Below the pieces are notes generated by a model. It had not been told where the DNA came from and searched no databases. It saw only the letters and a program-made list of their open reading frames with translations. A DNA stretch of 64,000 nucleotides from CAVZZV01 sp963779845 (GTDB lineage Bacteria; Bacteroidota; Bacteroidia; Bacteroidales; GCA-2748055). Below are positions 1-9,226 of the stretch, in pieces (the first letter of the stretch is position 1; every line of letters begins with the position of its first letter). The position numbers and the translations under genes were made by a program. The DNA lies in assembly GCA_963779845.1 (NCBI GenBank), contig CAVZZV010000005.1, positions 1,054,001 to 1,118,000 of the forward strand, in the 5' to 3' direction.

Positions 1-135
1 CCCCTTCCATAGAGTGATATGATCAGAACCCTTTTTATCTTTTACCCTTCTTTCCGCAACATTCCTTAATAGACAATGTTATATGAATTGTAATTAGCAA
101 GGGTTTAATACCCGCCTTTACAATAAATAATTTTG

Positions 136-143
136 TATATTTG
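136..143 (+). promoter_or_regulatory. Candidate -7 promoter element of the suf operon
   Basis: TATATTTG matches the Bacteroidota -7 consensus TAnnTTTG and lies 57 bases upstream of the sufB start. No clear TTTG -33 box is seen at the usual distance, so the call rests on the -7 element and its position in front of the first gene of the operon. Confidence 0.5.
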
Positions 144-200
144 CATCCTATTTTATTTTTATCCTTCTAAGGATTTGATAATTGGTAAAAACACACGGAA

Positions 201-1646
201 ATGAATGATCAGGAAAGGATTTTAGAAGATTGGACCCGTGGGGAGTATAAATACGGATTTCATTCAGATATCGAGACTGAAACTATTCCGAAAGGTCTTA
301 ATGAGGAGGTTGTTAGATTAATCTCTTTTAAAAAAAAGGAACCGGAATGGCTATTGGAATGGAGATTAAAATCCTACCGGGCCTGGGAAAAGATGAAAAT
401 GCCCCACTGGCCTCAACTTACCCTTCCTGAGATCAATTATCAGGACATTATCTTCTATGCTGCTCCTGTACAAAAGCCAAAATTGGAAAGCCTGGATGAT
501 GTAGACCCGGAATTATTGGAAACTTTCGAAAAACTTGGCATTCCCCTTAGCGAACAGAAGGCATTGACTGGAGTGGCTGTAGATGCGGTTATGGACAGTG
601 TTTCCGTTAAAACAACCTTCAGGGAAACCCTCGCCGAGCTGGGAATTATATTCTGTTCTTTTAGCGAGGCGGTCAATAACCACCCCGATCTGGTCAGGAA
701 GTACCTGGGATCAGTTGTCCCTCATACGGACAATTTCTTTGCTGCATTGAATTCAGCCGTTTTTAGCGATGGTTCATTTTGCTACATTCCCAGAGGGGTA
801 AGGTGCCCGATGGAACTATCCACCTATTTCAGGATCAATGCCATGAACACAGGTCAGTTTGAAAGAACCCTTCTTATCGCGGAGGAAGGATCTTATGTTA
901 GCTATCTTGAAGGGTGCACAGCCCCCCAACGAGATGAAAATCAGCTCCATGCAGCTGTAGTTGAACTCGTGGCCATGGATAACGCGGAAATAAAATACTC
1001 AACCGTTCAAAATTGGTATCCTGGTAATAAAGAAGGCAAGGGCGGGATATATAATTTTGTAACAAAGAGAGGAATTTGTAAAGGGGATAATTCAAAAATA
1101 TCCTGGACACAGGTAGAAACAGGCTCCGCCATTACCTGGAAATATCCAAGCTGTATTCTGAGAGGGGATAACTCAGTAGGGGAATTTTATTCGGTAGCGG
1201 TTACAAATAACAAGCAACAGGCCGATACCGGTACTAAAATGATTCATATAGGGAAGAATACCAAGAGCCTGATTATTTCGAAAGGAATAAGTGCCGGAAA
1301 GTCCCAAAATTCATACCGGGGATTGGTCAGGGTGCTCAAAGGGGCGCACAATTCCAGGAATTTTTCCCAATGTGATTCCTTATTGCTTGGCGATAAATGC
1401 GGTGCACATACCTTCCCCTACATCGAGTCCGATAACAAATCGGCTATTATCGAACATGAAGCAACGACTTCAAAAATTGGGGAAGACCAGATATTTTATT
1501 GTAACCAGCGGGGAATAAACACAGAGACTGCCGTTGGGATGATCGTTAACGGATATGCACGCGAAGTCCTGAACAAACTACCAATGGAATTTGCCGTTGA
1601 AGCGCAGAAATTGCTTCAGATTTCTCTGGAAGGAAGTGTGGGGTAA
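201..1646 (+). CDS. sufB: Fe-S cluster assembly scaffold SufB
   Basis: SufB is the core scaffold of the SUF system; with SufC and SufD it forms the cytosolic SufBC2D complex on which Fe-S clusters are built. The 481-residue length fits the family. Recognisable SufB features are the C-terminal beta-helix segment with CGAHTFPYIE (Cys400, the position of the cluster/persulfide-relay cysteine) and EHEATTSKIGE (Glu418-Glu420). The ATG at 201 follows a short leader behind a -7 element. It is the first gene of a run sufB-C-D-S-E-DUF59-queG. Unusually, its last codons and stop form the first unit of a 35-bp tandem repeat that separates it from sufC by about 310 bases. Confidence 0.97.
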   Translation: MNDQERILEDWTRGEYKYGFHSDIETETIPKGLNEEVVRLISFKKKEPEWLLEWRLKSYRAWEKMKMPHWPQLTLPEINYQDIIFYAAPVQKPKLESLDDVDPELLETFEKLGIPLSEQKALTGVAVDAVMDSVSVKTTFRETLAELGIIFCSFSEAVNNHPDLVRKYLGSVVPHTDNFFAALNSAVFSDGSFCYIPRGVRCPMELSTYFRINAMNTGQFERTLLIAEEGSYVSYLEGCTAPQRDENQLHAAVVELVAMDNAEIKYSTVQNWYPGNKEGKGGIYNFVTKRGICKGDNSKISWTQVETGSAITWKYPSCILRGDNSVGEFYSVAVTNNKQQADTGTKMIHIGKNTKSLIISKGISAGKSQNSYRGLVRVLKGAHNSRNFSQCDSLLLGDKCGAHTFPYIESDNKSAIIEHEATTSKIGEDQIFYCNQRGINTETAVGMIVNGYAREVLNKLPMEFAVEAQKLLQISLEGSVG

Positions 1647-1924
1647 TTAGTTTTGAGTGTGGAGTGAGGAGTGTGGGGTAATTAGTTTTGAGTGGGGAGT
1701 GTGGAGTGTGGGAAAATTAGTTTTGAGTGTGGAGTGTGGAGTGTGGGGTAATTAGTTTTGAGTGTGGAGTGTGGAGTGTGGGAAAATTAGTTTTGAGTGT
1801 GGAGTGTGGAGTGTGGGAAAATTAGTTTTGAGTGTGGAGTGTGGAGTGTGGGAAAATTAGTTTTGAGTGTGGAGTGTGAAGGGTTGAGTGTGGGATAATT
1901 AGTTTTGAGTGTGGAGGGTAGAGT
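1636..1924. repeat. 35-bp minisatellite between sufB and sufC
   Basis: The motif ATTAGTTTTGAGTG recurs at 1646, 1681, 1716, 1751, 1786, 1821, 1856 and 1898: seven exact 35-base steps except the last, which has 7 extra bases. Units vary between GTGGGGTAATTAG and GTGGGAAAATTAG. The first unit includes the last codons and stop of sufB. It fills the whole sufB-sufC gap (1647-1957), where no gene is seen. A related array in inverse orientation lies at 36766-36980. Confidence 0.95.
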
Positions 1925-1957
1925 GATAAGTTAACAATAAAAAATGATCAAAATATA

Positions 1958-2713
1958 ATGTTATCAATTCAAAATCTTAAAGTTAGCATTGGGGAAAAAG
2001 AAATCCTAAAGGGGATTGACCTGATCGTCAAAACAGGTGAAATCCATGCGATCATGGGTCCCAACGGGTCGGGGAAAAGCACCCTGGCATCTGCCCTTGC
2101 CGGCAGGGACTATGCTCATGTGACTGAGGGGAAGATAAAGTATCTTGGAATGGATCTGCTCTCTTTAAGTCCCGAAGAAAGGGCACTTGCCGGTATATTT
2201 CTCGGATTTCAATATCCGGTTGAAATACCGGGTGTGAGCATGGTCAATTTTATGCGGACAGCCGTTAACGAACAACGAAAATATAGAAAACTGGATACCT
2301 TATCAGCCGGTGATTTCCTGAAATTGATGCATGAGAAAAAGAATATTGTCGGCCTGAACACCAGCCTCACCAATAGAAGTGTGAATGAAGGTTTTTCCGG
2401 AGGGGAAAAGAAGAAAAATGAAATTTTTCAAATGGCACTGCTGGATCCAAAACTGGCAATACTGGATGAAACGGATTCAGGACTTGACATTGATGCACTG
2501 AAGATCGTTGCCAATGGTGTCAATAAATTGCATACACCGGAAAATTCGACGATCATTATTACCCATTATCAGAGGCTGCTCGATTATATTGTTCCTGACA
2601 GGGTCCACGTTTTATACAAAGGACGGATTGTGAAATCGGGCAATAAGGATCTTGCACTGGAACTGGAAGAAAAAGGTTATGAGTGGATCAAGGAAGAAGT
2701 GACCGCTGAATAA
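1958..2713 (+). CDS. sufC: Fe-S assembly ATPase SufC
   Basis: SufC is the ABC-type ATPase that drives conformational changes of the SufBD scaffold; it is cytosolic and not a membrane transporter. It shows Walker A GPNGSGKST (about residues 34-42), the ABC signature FSGGEKKKNE, and Walker B LAILDETDSGLD followed by an ITHY switch histidine. The 251-residue length is typical. The ATG at 1958 gives the standard N-terminus beginning MLSIQNL. It is separated from sufB by the minisatellite and sits 6 bases before sufD, so sufC and sufD are probably co-translated. Confidence 0.97.
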   Translation: MLSIQNLKVSIGEKEILKGIDLIVKTGEIHAIMGPNGSGKSTLASALAGRDYAHVTEGKIKYLGMDLLSLSPEERALAGIFLGFQYPVEIPGVSMVNFMRTAVNEQRKYRKLDTLSAGDFLKLMHEKKNIVGLNTSLTNRSVNEGFSGGEKKKNEIFQMALLDPKLAILDETDSGLDIDALKIVANGVNKLHTPENSTIIITHYQRLLDYIVPDRVHVLYKGRIVKSGNKDLALELEEKGYEWIKEEVTAE

Positions 2714-2719
2714 ACCCGA

Positions 2720-4093
2720 ATGATTATGAATGTAGATTATAAAATAGCAGACATAAAAGATACCTACCTCGCACTTTTTGAAGAAAACCGGGAAACTATT
2801 TTCGCGAGCACCTCTGATTTCGTTAATCAAAAGCGGGAGGAAGCAATTAAAAGGTTTGAGCAATTGGGCTTTCCCGGAAAAAAAGCTGAAGATTACAAAT
2901 ATACCAATATCAGAGAGATATTTGATCAGGATTACATTCACTCTTTCTTTCCTCAAAAAATTGAATTTAAAATTGAGGACATCTTCACCTGTGATATTCC
3001 CGACCTGGATACCCGCGTAATTATCCTCTTAAATGGATTCTATCACAATCCTGAAGAAAAGATCACCCGGCTTCCAAATGGAATTGTCTTTGGAAGTATG
3101 AGTGCTGCAAGCCGCGAGTTTCCAGGACTCTTCCGGGAACATTATGGCAAGCATGCCGATTTTCAAAACAATGGGATTACCGCTTTAAATACCTCCTTTG
3201 CCCAGGATGGAATATTCATTCACGTCCCCGATAACGTGCGTACCAACAAGCCCCTGCAGATTATTCATCTTCTAATGACGGATAAACCTCAAATGGTGCA
3301 TCACAGGAACCTCTTTATTATGGGAGAAAATTCAGAAGCCAGCATTGTTATCTGCGACCATACGCTGAGTTCCCATAATTTCCTGACGAATTCGGTAACT
3401 GAGATCATTGCAGAAAAGAATTGCCGGCTTGACCTGACACGGGTTCAGAACGAACATGACCAGTCCTCTCAGATAACCAATGCATACATTCACCAAAAAG
3501 AGCAGAGCACAGTTACAAGCAACTATATCACATTGCATGGAGGAACAGTCAGGAATAACCTTGAGGTTACTCTCGATGGTGAAAGAGCAGAAAATCATTC
3601 CCTGGGTATTTTCCTTGCCGATAAAAAACAACATGTGGATAATTTTACTCTCATTAAGCATATGCGTCCTAATTGTATGAGCAACCAACTGTACAAAGCG
3701 ATTCTGGACGATGATGCTACCGGCGCCTTCAACGGAAGGATTTACGTGGATCGTGCAGGGCAAAAAACAGTAGCCTATCAGAAAAGCAACAATATTCTTT
3801 TATCTGACAATGCCAAAGTTCATTCAAAGCCACAGCTTGAAATTTATGCCGATGATGTAAAATGTTCTCATGGAGCTACTATTGGCCAACTGGACGAAGA
3901 AGCTTTGTTCTATCTGCGTTCAAGAGGCATACCTGAAAAAGAAAGCCGGATGTTAATGTTATATGCCTTTTCCCATGAGGTAATTTCCGCCATAAAAGTA
4001 CCGGCATTAAAGGAACGAATCGATGAACTTATTGATAAACGCCTCAGAGGAGAGCTCTCCCGCTGCAATAATTGCAATATGAGATGTTCATAA
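2720..4093 (+). CDS. sufD: Fe-S assembly protein SufD
   Basis: SufD is the second beta-helix subunit of the SufBC2D scaffold. The hallmark KCSHGATIGQLDEEALFYLRSRG lies near the C-terminus (the segment holding the conserved histidine), followed by a helical tail. The end carries a small cysteine cluster, CNNCNMRC, which is uncommon for SufD and might bind metal (inference). The ATG at 2720 is followed two codons later by another ATG at 2726; either could start the protein. It lies between sufC and sufS in the expected order. Confidence 0.95.
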   Translation: MIMNVDYKIADIKDTYLALFEENRETIFASTSDFVNQKREEAIKRFEQLGFPGKKAEDYKYTNIREIFDQDYIHSFFPQKIEFKIEDIFTCDIPDLDTRVIILLNGFYHNPEEKITRLPNGIVFGSMSAASREFPGLFREHYGKHADFQNNGITALNTSFAQDGIFIHVPDNVRTNKPLQIIHLLMTDKPQMVHHRNLFIMGENSEASIVICDHTLSSHNFLTNSVTEIIAEKNCRLDLTRVQNEHDQSSQITNAYIHQKEQSTVTSNYITLHGGTVRNNLEVTLDGERAENHSLGIFLADKKQHVDNFTLIKHMRPNCMSNQLYKAILDDDATGAFNGRIYVDRAGQKTVAYQKSNNILLSDNAKVHSKPQLEIYADDVKCSHGATIGQLDEEALFYLRSRGIPEKESRMLMLYAFSHEVISAIKVPALKERIDELIDKRLRGELSRCNNCNMRCS

Positions 4094-4153
4094 AAAAATG
4101 GATCTCTACCCTACTATGTAGAACTTTCAATAAATGGCAAAAGAAAATAAACC

Positions 4154-5383
4154 ATGTCTTTCCCTCCATTTGATATAGAAAAAATACGTGCGGATTTTCC
4201 TATTTTAAAAACCAGGGTATACAATAAAGAGCTGGTATATTTTGACAATGGCGCCACAACACAGAAGCCTTCTATAGTAATCGACACGATCAAGGGTCTT
4301 TACGAAAAACAAAACAGCAGCATTCATCGGGGTGTACACAGGCTAAGCGAAGAAATGAGCACCCTCTATGAGAATGCACGCGAAACAGTCAGGGAATTCC
4401 TAAATGCAAAAGAAACCAGCGAAATCATTTTCACGAGTGGGGCAACGGCATCCATAAATGCCATAGCCTTCTCCTTTGGTGAGAAATACATTAAGACCGG
4501 GGACGAGATTATCATTTCCGAGATGGAACACCATTCGAATATAGTTCCATGGCAAATGCTTTGTGAGCGGAAAAATGCCAGACTCCGGGTGATCCCTTTC
4601 GATGAAAATGGCAAACTTATCCTCAATGAATACCGTTTGTTGTTCAATGAAAAAACACGGCTGGTATCACTCACTCATGTATCCAATTCGCTGGGAACTA
4701 TTAATCCGGTAAAGGAGATGATCTCCATTGCACATGGGCATAATGTCCCGGTAATGCTGGACGGAGCTCAGGCGATCCAGCATGGATCTGTAGATGTCCG
4801 GGATCTGGATGTGGATTTTTATGCTTTCTCAGGACATAAGGTATTTGGGCCAAATGGAATTGGAGTACTTTATGGTAAGGAAAAACTTCTGGATGAACTC
4901 CCTCCCTGGCAGGGGGGCGGGGATATGGTCGATTGCGTGAGCTTTGAAAAGACCACTTACAATATCCTTCCTTTAAAATTTGAGGCCGGAACCAGTAATT
5001 ACATTGGAGCCATCGGACTGGCAAGTGCACTTGACTATATTGCCGGCATTGGGATAAAGAATATACAAGCCCACGAAAAAGCCTTGCTTCAATATGGCAC
5101 TAAAAAGTTAGAGAATATCGAAGGACTTAAAATTTATGGTACTTCACCGGAAAAAATATCTATTATCTCTTTTTTGATCGATTACATTCATCCCTATGAT
5201 ACTGGAATGATATTGGATAAGATGGGAATCGCCGTGCGGACCGGAACGCATTGTTCCCAGCCTGTCATGGATCATTTTGATATCGGCGGCACTATCCGGG
5301 TATCCATGGCCTTCTATAACACATTCGGGGAAATTGATAAACTGGAACAATCTTTGCATAAAGCGAAAATGATGTTGTCCTGA
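4154..5383 (+). CDS. sufS: Cysteine desulfurase SufS
   Basis: A PLP-dependent type II (SufS/CsdA) cysteine desulfurase that takes sulfur from L-cysteine and passes it to SufE. The PLP lysine is Lys229 in SGHKVFGPNG and the active-site cysteine is Cys367 in VRTGTHCSQP; both motifs are characteristic and correctly spaced. At 409 residues it has normal length. It follows sufD by 60 bases and precedes sufE by 57. Confidence 0.97.
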   Translation: MSFPPFDIEKIRADFPILKTRVYNKELVYFDNGATTQKPSIVIDTIKGLYEKQNSSIHRGVHRLSEEMSTLYENARETVREFLNAKETSEIIFTSGATASINAIAFSFGEKYIKTGDEIIISEMEHHSNIVPWQMLCERKNARLRVIPFDENGKLILNEYRLLFNEKTRLVSLTHVSNSLGTINPVKEMISIAHGHNVPVMLDGAQAIQHGSVDVRDLDVDFYAFSGHKVFGPNGIGVLYGKEKLLDELPPWQGGGDMVDCVSFEKTTYNILPLKFEAGTSNYIGAIGLASALDYIAGIGIKNIQAHEKALLQYGTKKLENIEGLKIYGTSPEKISIISFLIDYIHPYDTGMILDKMGIAVRTGTHCSQPVMDHFDIGGTIRVSMAFYNTFGEIDKLEQSLHKAKMMLS

Positions 5384-5440
5384 AAACTTTTTAGCTTAAA
5401 TTTTTGTCCCTACAGGAAGAGATCGTTTAAATTAAGTAAA

Positions 5441-5866
5441 ATGCAAATAGTAGAAATTCAGCAAAAAATTATAGAAGAATTTACAATGTATGAGGATTGG
5501 ATGGACCGGTACAACTATCTGATCGAACTCGGGGCCTCACTACCTAAAATAAATCCCAAAGATAAAACAGATGAGTACCTTATCAGGGGATGCCAGTCCA
5601 AAGTGTGGTTAAGGGCAGATTATGAGGATGGTTTGGTGCATTTTACCGCCGATAGTGATGCAATCATTGTCAAGGGGATTGTAGCTCTGCTGGTTAGGAC
5701 TCTATCCGGACAATCTCCGAAAGACATTATGAGTTCAGACCTCTATTTTATTGATGAAGTAGGACTAAAAGAGAATCTTTCTCCTACCCGGTCAAACGGT
5801 TTGTTGGCGATGATGAAAAAGATGAAACTTTATGCACTTGCTTACAACACGAAATATGAAACCTGA
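5441..5866 (+). CDS. sufE: Sulfur acceptor SufE
   Basis: SufE receives the persulfide from SufS and stimulates it. The 141-residue protein shows the family fold region with IRGCQSKVW; the acceptor is Cys51, the same position as in E. coli SufE. Its position directly after sufS is the standard one. Confidence 0.95.
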   Translation: MQIVEIQQKIIEEFTMYEDWMDRYNYLIELGASLPKINPKDKTDEYLIRGCQSKVWLRADYEDGLVHFTADSDAIIVKGIVALLVRTLSGQSPKDIMSSDLYFIDEVGLKENLSPTRSNGLLAMMKKMKLYALAYNTKYET

Positions 5867-5976
5867 TGATTCGTTAAGGCAAAACTCCTCCAGGGTTGCA
5901 ATTCAGAAATGCAAGTCAGCATCTATCTTAAACTTTTTCCCGGGCATTTGTCCGGGCGGATTTAAAACCGAAAACC

Positions 5977-6297
5977 ATGGCAGAAAAAACAATAATGGAG
6001 ATAGAATCGGATATTTTAAGTGTGCTCAAAAATATTTATGATCCTGAAATCCCTGTGAATATATACGATTTGGGACTAATATACGAGATTGACGTGGACG
6101 ATGACAGAAACGTTGACATCACGATGACCCTGACTGCACCTAATTGTCCGGTAGCAGACCATTTAGTCGAAGACGTCGAGCGGCAGGTATCGGCAGTAAC
6201 CGGTGTTAAAAAGGCTCTCGTAAAACTCACCTTCGATCCCCCCTGGGATGAAAATATGCTGACAGATGAGGCAAAGCTGGAACTGGGATTGCTGTAG
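5977..6297 (+). CDS. DUF59/MIP18 family Fe-S assembly factor
   Basis: A 106-residue DUF59 protein (MIP18/PaaD-like, comparable to SufT). The family helps mature Fe-S proteins. Visible signatures are YDPEIPVNIYDLGLIYE near the N-terminus and TAPNCPVADHLVEDV with the conserved cysteine. It closes the suf gene set and is 31 bases ahead of queG, itself an Fe-S enzyme, so it probably belongs to the same transcript. The exact role in this organism is inferred from context. Confidence 0.88.
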   Translation: MAEKTIMEIESDILSVLKNIYDPEIPVNIYDLGLIYEIDVDDDRNVDITMTLTAPNCPVADHLVEDVERQVSAVTGVKKALVKLTFDPPWDENMLTDEAKLELGLL

Positions 6298-6328
6298 TTA
6301 ATCTGTTTGGATTTAATTTGTCCTCCTC

Positions 6329-7279
6329 ATGACCAACATGGAAATAAGCAGTACGAAGATAAAATCTTTTGCCATGGAACTTGGTTTTGCTGCCTGTGGC
6401 ATTTCCAGGGCGGAGAGACTCAAAGACCACTCTTCGAAATTATTCGATTGGCTTAGGTCAGGCTATCATGCAGATATGGAATGGATGCGGAACCACCAGG
6501 ATAAAAGAGTTGATCCCACCTTACTCCTTCCCGGCGGAAAATCGGTTGTAAGTGTACTGTTAAATTATTACCATCCCGAAAAACAGAAAGACCCTTCTGC
6601 ACCCGTCCTTTCCCGCTATGCCTATGGGAAAGATTATCATAAAGTAATGAAGAAGAAGCTGCTGAAACTGCTGCGCTTCACTCAGGAAATCATACCCGGA
6701 TGTAAAGGGCGTGTTTTTGTAGACTCGGCACCTGTATTGGAGCATGCCTGGGCCGAGCGCTCAGGGTTGGGATGGATCGGTAAAAATTCCCTTCTTCTGA
6801 ACAAAAAGTTCGGCTCCTATTTCTTTATTGGGGAAATGATCCTTGATGCTGAATTGGATTACGAGGCAGCCATTATTGCGGACCACTGCGGAAATTGCAG
6901 TCTCTGCGTGAATGAGTGCCCGACGCAGGCAATACTTCCTGGCAGAATGGTTGATGCAAACAAATGCATTTCCTACCTGACCATCGAAAATAAAAACCAA
7001 ATCCCGGAAGAATTCCGGCATAATTTTTACAACAGGGTTTTTGGATGTGACATCTGTCAGGATGTCTGTCCCTGGAACCGAAAAATACCGAAGCATACCA
7101 CGGAAGAATTTAACCCATCCCCAAGGCTCATGGAAATGAGTAAGGAGGATTGGCAAAATTTAAGTAAAGAAAATTTTGAAGTAATTTTTCAGGGTTCGGC
7201 AGTAAAAAGGACTGGTTATTCTGGCTTAAAAAGAAATATTGATTTTATATACCCTCCTCGACAAATTTTCCCAATATGA
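6329..7279 (+). CDS. queG: Epoxyqueuosine reductase QueG
   Basis: QueG reduces epoxyqueuosine to queuosine in tRNA using cobalamin and two [4Fe-4S] clusters. The two cluster motifs are CGNCSLCVNECP and CDICQDVCPW, and the family sequence DSAPVLEHAWAERSGLGWIG is present. At 316 residues it is the short form without the extra C-terminal HEAT repeats. It sits at the end of the suf operon, a sensible place for an Fe-S enzyme. Its last 35 bases overlap the 3' end of the convergent ribulokinase gene. Confidence 0.94.
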   Translation: MTNMEISSTKIKSFAMELGFAACGISRAERLKDHSSKLFDWLRSGYHADMEWMRNHQDKRVDPTLLLPGGKSVVSVLLNYYHPEKQKDPSAPVLSRYAYGKDYHKVMKKKLLKLLRFTQEIIPGCKGRVFVDSAPVLEHAWAERSGLGWIGKNSLLLNKKFGSYFFIGEMILDAELDYEAAIIADHCGNCSLCVNECPTQAILPGRMVDANKCISYLTIENKNQIPEEFRHNFYNRVFGCDICQDVCPWNRKIPKHTTEEFNPSPRLMEMSKEDWQNLSKENFEVIFQGSAVKRTGYSGLKRNIDFIYPPRQIFPI

Positions 7280-8879
7280 GGTATTTTTTATATAAATCCT
7301 GATAGATATCAACCTTATCTGATTGAGGATGATATTCTTCCTCATACCCGGATCCCATGTTTTTCTGGGCTTCTTCAACTGATTTGTAAATGCCGGCAGT
7401 TGCCGCAGCGAACATGCTTGCACCAAGGGCACAGGTTTGATCAGATTTGACCACCTTGATGGGCATATCCAAAACATTGCTCAGGGTTTGCATGACAAAT
7501 GATGATTTTTTTGCCACACCGCCCAGGGCAACCACAGATTTGATCTCCACTCCATTTTCAAGGAACCGGTTTACAATGCTTTTTGAACCAAACGCTGTAG
7601 CCTCCACAAGAGATTTAAAAATAACAGGAGCTGTTGACCCCAAACTAAGGCCGGTGAGTGCCGACTTCAACTCCTGATTGGCATCAGGAGTCCTGCGTCC
7701 GTTCAGCCAGTCAAGAGAAACAGGATCATTGACAGAAAGAGGCAATTTAGAAGCTGCCTCACTCAACAAAGAAATGACCTTATCATTCAATTTTTGTAAT
7801 TGATCCTCGTTAAGGATACCGGAAACGGAAGGACCCCACATGATAACATCCTTAAACCATGCATATACATCTCCAAAAGCGGATTGTCCCGCTTCCAGTC
7901 CGATTAACCCGGGAAGGACTGAACCATCCACCTGGCCACAGATGCCAGGAATTACACTGACCCCGACATTTTCCCTCTTCGTGACCATAATATCACAGGT
8001 CGAGGTTCCGATGATCCTTATCAAATCCCCTTCCTGTATCTGCCCTCCAACTGCCCCGACATGGGCATCAAAAGCTCCAACTGAAATGATAACATCTTTA
8101 TTAAGCCCGAACTCCTCTGCTAATCCGGCACTCAGATTGCCTGCTGACTGATCGGAAGTGTAGGTTTTTTCATAAAGGTTTTTTCTTAATCCTTTTAGAA
8201 GCGGGTCTAGTTCTACCAGAAATTCTTCCGGAGGCAAACCTCCCCAGGATTCATGCCACATCGCTTTATGCCCTGCAGCACACCGGCTCCTCTTTATGTG
8301 AAGGGGATGAGTATCTCCTGTAAGCCAGGCTGTGATCCAATCGCAATGTTCAACCCAGGAAAAAGCATTTTCGCGGATCGCTTCATCCTCCCTGAGCACA
8401 TGCATAATCTTCGCCCAAAACCATTCTGAAGAATATATTCCCCCTTCGTATGCTGTAAAATCGGTACCCCCCCAGTTTTTTGCTTTATGATTTATTTCGG
8501 CAGCCTCTTTAAGAGCAGTATGATCCTTCCAGAGAATGAACATGCCATTCGGGTTTTCCTTAAATTCGGGAAGCATGCTCAGTGGGGTCCCTTCACGGTT
8601 AAGGGCAACCGGTGTAGATCCTGTTGTATCCACCATAATTCCTTTAATATTGGATAACTCAGCTTCGGGAAGAGCCGAGAGGGACTCTTTAACCACTTGT
8701 TTCAGGGATTCTATATAATCCTGGGGATGCTGACGGAACCGACTATCTGATGGATCGCAATATTTACCAGCTTTCCAGCGTGAATAATAACTAACGGCTG
8801 AGGCCATTGCTTTGCCTGTTTTGGTCTCAACAATTAATGCTCTGACCGAGTCTGTTCCAAAATCGATTCCTATTACCAT
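7245..8879 (-). CDS. araB: Ribulokinase (FGGY family)
   Basis: An ATP-dependent kinase that phosphorylates L-ribulose in L-arabinose catabolism. The 544-residue protein has the FGGY N-terminus (GIDFGTDSVRAL) and the AraB-type central motif KRSRCAAGHKAMWH, plus a C-terminal ATPase motif around ALGGVAKKSSFVMQ. No other arabinose genes (isomerase, epimerase, transporter) are in the window, so it is isolated here. Its 3' end overlaps queG on the other strand. Confidence 0.93.
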   Translation of the reverse strand: MVIGIDFGTDSVRALIVETKTGKAMASAVSYYSRWKAGKYCDPSDSRFRQHPQDYIESLKQVVKESLSALPEAELSNIKGIMVDTTGSTPVALNREGTPLSMLPEFKENPNGMFILWKDHTALKEAAEINHKAKNWGGTDFTAYEGGIYSSEWFWAKIMHVLREDEAIRENAFSWVEHCDWITAWLTGDTHPLHIKRSRCAAGHKAMWHESWGGLPPEEFLVELDPLLKGLRKNLYEKTYTSDQSAGNLSAGLAEEFGLNKDVIISVGAFDAHVGAVGGQIQEGDLIRIIGTSTCDIMVTKRENVGVSVIPGICGQVDGSVLPGLIGLEAGQSAFGDVYAWFKDVIMWGPSVSGILNEDQLQKLNDKVISLLSEAASKLPLSVNDPVSLDWLNGRRTPDANQELKSALTGLSLGSTAPVIFKSLVEATAFGSKSIVNRFLENGVEIKSVVALGGVAKKSSFVMQTLSNVLDMPIKVVKSDQTCALGASMFAAATAGIYKSVEEAQKNMGSGYEEEYHPQSDKVDIYQDLYKKYLILGKFVEEGI

Positions 8880-9226
8880 AATTAAAAATTTTACCCGATG
8901 GTTTCTAATATTGTGTTAAATATAATTTCTTAAATTAGTGTATAAATATACCTCATAATGTTTAAAAACTCCTTCATTTTTACTAAATAAGTATAAACAA
9001 TACACCCTTATCACATTTAGAAATATTTGGCGCATTAATTATTATCCCCTAAGCTAAATTTGAGCGACCATTGCCTTCAAGCTCATTTCTGCAGATTACA
9101 TGATTCGGATATTTATCCCTAACTTTGTGCAAAGTCCTCACTGACAACTGTCAGAAAAATTGAAGCAGAATGGAGGATTATTTAAATTCTATCAGGAATT
9201 TTTAAGCCTAATTTTGTACTTTATTA
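8880..9226. other. Intergenic region between divergent araB and hydrolase genes
   Basis: AT-rich, with no open frame that looks coding. Two -7-like elements on the plus strand are visible: TAACTTTG at 9120-9127 and TAATTTTG at 9209-9216. No CAAAnnTA (minus-strand -7) was found for araB, so its promoter is not identified. Confidence 0.6.
9209..9216 (+). promoter_or_regulatory. Candidate -7 element close to the hydrolase start
   Basis: TAATTTTG fits TAnnTTTG and ends only 10 bases before the ATG at 9227, so a transcript from it would have a very short leader. A second candidate (TAACTTTG, 9120) would give a normal leader. Confidence 0.35.

Noticed and set aside
1647..1957. CRISPR array
   Set aside because: The regular 35-base spacing has no unique spacers; the units are near-identical throughout, so it is a tandem repeat. 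The same holds for 36766-36980.
7245..7279. Possible truncation of queG or araB because they overlap
   Set aside because: Both proteins have normal family length and ends; a 35-base convergent overlap is ordinary.
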